A stretch of DNA of 64,000 nt from Dyadobacter endophyticus (GTDB lineage Bacteria > Bacteroidota > Bacteroidia > Cytophagales > Spirosomataceae): contig NZ_BMIA01000002.1 in the NCBI RefSeq assembly GCF_014641595.1, forward strand, positions 1-64,000. Direction: 5' to 3'. The position numbers were made by a program, and so were the translations under genes. Position 1 is the first letter of the stretch; every line of letters starts with the position of its first letter. Shown here piece after piece: positions 61,419 through 64,000 of this stretch. The notes beneath the pieces are model-generated. The model was given only the letters and a program-made list of their open reading frames with translations, was not told the origin of the DNA and made no database searches.

Positions 61419-62177
61419 TTAACCTACCGCTTCAACTTCCGCTTTGATCCAATCGTAACCTTTTTCTTCCAATTCGAGGGCAAGCTCCTTCGGCCCGGAT
61501 TTAACGATGCGACCTTTGTATAAAACATGCACAAAATCAGGGACGATGTAATCCAAAAGACGCTGATAGTGCGTTACAACGATCGTGGCGCGCTCTGGTG
61601 AACGAAGCGAGTTGACCCCTTCGGCTACAATGCGCAATGCGTCGATATCCAGGCCCGAGTCTGTCTCATCCAAAATCGCCAGTTTCGGTTCAAGAACGGC
61701 CATCTGAAAGATCTCGTTGCGTTTTTTCTCACCACCCGAGAAGCCTTCGTTCAATGCACGTTTAAGCAGCGAATCGTTCATGCTAACCAGCTTGGCCTTC
61801 TCACGCACCATTTTCAGGAACTGTGCAGCGTCCAGCGGGCTTTCGCCCTTGTATTTACGGATTTCGTTAACCGCCGTTTTCAAAAAGTTGATCGTGGTAA
61901 CGCCCGGAATCTCAACCGGATATTGGAATGCGAGGAAAATACCTTCCGCAGCTCTTTCTTCGGGAGCCAGTTCAAGAAGATCTTTTCCTTCAAAAACTAC
62001 ACTTCCACCAGTAACCTCGTACTCCTCCCTTCCTGCCAACACCGAAGCCAAGGTACTTTTGCCGGAACCGTTGGGCCCCATAATCGCATGCACTTCACCC
62101 GGTTTGACTTCCAGATTGATGCCTTTTAATATTTCCTTACCTTCAATGGAGGCACGCAAGTCATTAATAGAGAGCAT
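61419..62177 (-). CDS. sufC: Fe-S assembly ATPase SufC
   Basis: A 252-residue ABC-type ATPase of the SufBCD scaffold. Walker A is GPNGSGKST, the signature [11 protein letters not shown] and Walker [13 protein letters not shown], all in the SufC-specific form. The start at 62177 ([16 protein letters not shown]) is chosen because the longer frame to 62222 adds 15 residues absent from the family and would begin almost within the promoter. It is the first gene of the suf operon and is divergent from the arginine-deiminase-type gene. Confidence 0.95.
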   Translation of the reverse strand: MLSINDLRASIEGKEILKGINLEVKPGEVHAIMGPNGSGKSTLASVLAGREEYEVTGGSVVFEGKDLLELAPEERAAEGIFLAFQYPVEIPGVTTINFLKTAVNEIRKYKGESPLDAAQFLKMVREKAKLVSMNDSLLKRALNEGFSGGEKKRNEIFQMAVLEPKLAILDETDSGLDIDALRIVAEGVNSLRSPERATIVVTHYQRLLDYIVPDFVHVLYKGRIVKSGPKELALELEEKGYDWIKAEVEAVG

Positions 62178-62219
62178 AACTGATTTTATACTTAAAAGAT
62201 AGTTCGTGGTAATTTCCCG

Positions 62220-62248
62220 CAAAAGTAATACGCATTAGCCGTAAATGA
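62220..62248 (-). promoter_or_regulatory. Bacteroidota-type promoter of the suf operon
   Basis: On the minus strand TACTTTTG (62220-62227) is an exact -7 consensus with a TTTT run about 20 bases upstream as the -33 element. It lies 43 bases before the sufC start. Confidence 0.55.
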
Positions 62249-62436
62249 AAATGAGCGTCAATGTCTTAAAGTGCGGACCACTCATTTTGTACAACCTTTT
62301 TAAGTGGCAGGATGTTCCCGCACGGCAGATATTTATCCCTTAAACACCCAGAGATTAAGCGGGTTGAACCAGGGCCGGTTTTTAATTCCCAAAGAAACAT
62401 TTACTTTGTGCCCCAAGCGTTCCAAACACTTCATTT

Positions 62437-63888
62437 ATGGCTAATAATCCGATATCCGGACTTCCTGTTGGTGTATCCTCCGAAACAGCTACCCTAAGAA
62501 GGCTGCTGATCCACAGCCCCGACCGCGGCCTGGGCAAAGTGGTCCCCAGCAAAGCCCAGGACTGGCTTTTCGAGGACATCGTGCACCTGGATACCATGCG
62601 CAGGAAAGAATATGATTACTATGTCAAACTGCTGCTGTATTTTCTGGACCCCGAAAAAATCAAAGGCAAGCTTGCCGAAATTAACGAGGACCCGACACGC
62701 TCCTTCTTTATTCCCGGTACGGAAAAGTACTTCGCCTCAGATCATGTGGTGGACATTCAGCGGCTGCTGGGGGATATATTGGAAGAGCCAAATGTCCGAA
62801 TCAAGCTCACCGCCGCCATTTGCGGCATAGAACGCTGCTCCTACCAGATCCAGGAAGAGCTCCACCGCTTCGATGCCCACGAGCTGGCCCGCATATTCAT
62901 TTCAGGGTATTGTTCCGATAAACGGATGCTCTTTGCGCCTTTGCCCAACCTTATTTTCACAAGAGACATCGGCATTGTCATCAACGACCATATTCTGCTC
63001 AATAAACCGGCCAAAGCCGCCCGTACCCGCGAGTCGATACTGGCCCAGTTCGTGTTTTTTTATCACCCGATGTTTGCCAATTTCAAAGAAAATATCATTG
63101 AAATACCTGAAAATGAGCGGCATTTTCTGCTGCCCGACGACGAAAAGGCCAGCGACTATCAACGCTGTACGCTCGAAGGGGGCGATGTGATGATGGTCGC
63201 CCCGCGGCACCTTCTGATCGGTTGCAGCGAGCGCACATCCATTTACGCTGCCCAGCAGGTGATGAAGATTTTGTTTGATAAAAGTGTGGTCGACAAGATC
63301 ACTATCATTAAAATCCCTAAAAAAAGGGATTATATGCATATCGACACAGTCTTCACCCAGGTCAGACGAGACGTCTGGGTGCTGCTGAGCGCGCTGGCCC
63401 GCGTGGGTGATGAGGCCCGCAAGAAGGATGTGCTGCATTTCTTTGCGCCGGTAGATGTCAACAAGGAGTTCAGGATTTTGCAGTTTGTCAAAGGAAATCA
63501 ACAGCATCCGCGGGAAATCGAGAACCTGGAAGATTTGCTCACCGAGATCAGCCAGGGCGATTTGGGCGTGAGCGGGCCGGTCCGTTTCATTTATTCAGGC
63601 GACAATGAATTTCCCTACGGGGAGCGCGAGCAATGGACCGATTCCTGTAACCTGCTCGCACTGCGCGACGGCGTGGTGATCGGCTATGACCGCAACGACA
63701 AAACACTCGAGGCATTCAAAAAACAGGGCTTTAAGGTAATAACAGCCAAAAGACTCCTTGAAAAATTCGAGCACAACGAGCTAGCGCCCCAGGATCTTAC
63801 CGACACGTTCATCACCTTGCCCTCTGCTGAGCTTTCCCGCGCGCGCGGCGGCTCGCATTGCATGAGCATGCCCCTACTACGCGGGTAG
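62437..63888 (+). CDS. Arginine-deiminase-family enzyme
   Basis: A 483-residue amidinohydrolase. All guanidine-modifying active-site motifs are present: LPNLIFTRDIG, the Glu-Gly-Gly-Asp of CTLEGGDVMMV, MHIDTVFTQV with the histidine, and the nucleophile Cys475 in GGSHCMSMPLLRG at the end. Classical arginine deiminases are about 410 residues and convert arginine to citrulline and ammonia; this one is longer, with extra sequence at about 60-150, as in a Bacteroidota branch of the family. No ornithine transcarbamylase or carbamate kinase gene lies next to it, so an energy-yielding arcABC pathway is not supported here. Its last 12 bases overlap a converging frame. Confidence 0.85.
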   Translation: MANNPISGLPVGVSSETATLRRLLIHSPDRGLGKVVPSKAQDWLFEDIVHLDTMRRKEYDYYVKLLLYFLDPEKIKGKLAEINEDPTRSFFIPGTEKYFASDHVVDIQRLLGDILEEPNVRIKLTAAICGIERCSYQIQEELHRFDAHELARIFISGYCSDKRMLFAPLPNLIFTRDIGIVINDHILLNKPAKAARTRESILAQFVFFYHPMFANFKENIIEIPENERHFLLPDDEKASDYQRCTLEGGDVMMVAPRHLLIGCSERTSIYAAQQVMKILFDKSVVDKITIIKIPKKRDYMHIDTVFTQVRRDVWVLLSALARVGDEARKKDVLHFFAPVDVNKEFRILQFVKGNQQHPREIENLEDLLTEISQGDLGVSGPVRFIYSGDNEFPYGEREQWTDSCNLLALRDGVVIGYDRNDKTLEAFKKQGFKVITAKRLLEKFEHNELAPQDLTDTFITLPSAELSRARGGSHCMSMPLLRG

Positions 63889-64000
63889 TTGCTTGGCGGC
63901 CGCTGCCTGGGCATCCGCGCTACCAAACTTTGTTCTTGTAATCGAGCTGTCAGAATCGTAAATTGCATTAGGGACTTTCGTCCTCATTTTCAAAAAATCC
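63877..64000 (-). CDS. C-terminal end of a further minus-strand gene (partial, weak call)
   Basis: An open frame enters from the right edge and ends at a stop (63877-63879). The 40 visible residues (DFLKMRTKVPNAIYDSDSSI then TRTKFGSADAQAAAKQLPA) look protein-like. An in-frame ATG at 63985-63987 is an alternative start, which would make this a 35-residue protein. It overlaps the 3' end of the arginine-deiminase gene by 12 bases. The family cannot be told from so little. Confidence 0.4.
   Translation of the reverse strand, partial: DFLKMRTKVPNAIYDSDSSITRTKFGSADAQAAAAKQLPA

Noticed and set aside
61388..61424. Inverted repeat between sufC and sufD as a terminator
   Set aside because: The 8-base stem has a long loop, overlaps the sufC stop codon and has no U-tract after it on the minus strand.
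1..64000. CRISPR arrays, tRNA or rRNA genes, prophage or integrative element ends
   Set aside because: No regularly spaced repeats, no tRNA-like cloverleaf with a conserved T-loop and no integrase or att-like repeat was noticed in reading the window; a dedicated search (tRNAscan, Infernal, CRISPR finder) could still find a weak case.

Overview
The window looks like chromosomal DNA of a Bacteroidota bacterium of the order Cytophagales, most like Dyadobacter or its relatives. This rests on seen features: near-perfect TAnnTTTG promoter elements, no obvious Shine-Dalgarno sequences, a type IX secretion sorting domain, DUF4369/TlpA and YD-type lipoproteins, a stand-alone DarA/DarB pair, and a suf operon of Bacteroidota layout. 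The genus is an inference. No rRNA, tRNA or CRISPR array was found.

Layout. 1-2408 is the tail of an exopolysaccharide locus (truncated flippase, then a family 4 glycosyltransferase) whose end runs into a decayed ISL3-type insertion sequence (about 2347-3470). 3711-6880 carries an unknown exported protein, an outer-membrane barrel and a vanadium-haloperoxidase-like lipoprotein. 6951-17514 is a mixed metabolic stretch with two molybdenum enzymes (an IorAB-type oxidoreductase and a sulfite-oxidase-fold protein), a DUF819 membrane protein, an AraC-type regulator, an NmrA-like reductase, a phosphodiesterase-like MBL protein and a receiver-only response regulator. 17638-29793 is housekeeping: pheT, a coiled-coil protein, zapA, rny, a MoxR-like AAA ATPase, recA, a zinc aminopeptidase, a DUF3108 protein, a FemAB/GNAT-like protein and dnaA. 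30053-32977 is a methylmalonyl-CoA mutase in which both subunits are fused in one polypeptide. 33264-35493 is a decaying stretch holding an internally deleted TlpA gene, an unknown lipoprotein, non-coding debris and a frameshifted YD-type lipoprotein. 35645-38806 is a large secreted metalloprotease.

The most distinctive region is 39121-53675, a dialkylresorcinol/flexirubin-type pigment cluster: DarA, DarB, a beta-ketoacyl synthase, an acyl carrier protein, an ABC exporter, a BtrH-like acyltransferase, a methyltransferase, a DUF218 protein, a CoA ligase, a C45 autoproteolytic acyltransferase with a TPR tail, a phosphopantetheinyl transferase and several small proteins of unknown function. DarB and DarA would build the resorcinol head; the ligase, carrier protein and synthase would supply the acyl or aryl chains; BtrH and the C45 protein are two competing candidates for forming the ester; the ABC pair would export the product. 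The ammonia-lyase, ketoreductase and dehydratase needed for a full flexirubin aryl-polyene are not in the window.

53706-57365 holds a large PIG-L deacetylase and a VWA protein that probably works with the distant AAA ATPase. 57443-62177 is a suf iron-sulfur operon (sufC, sufD, sufS, sufE, a SufT-like gene, a bacilliredoxin) without sufB, with a terminator-like hairpin between sufD and sufS. An arginine-deiminase-type enzyme and the edge of one further gene close the window.
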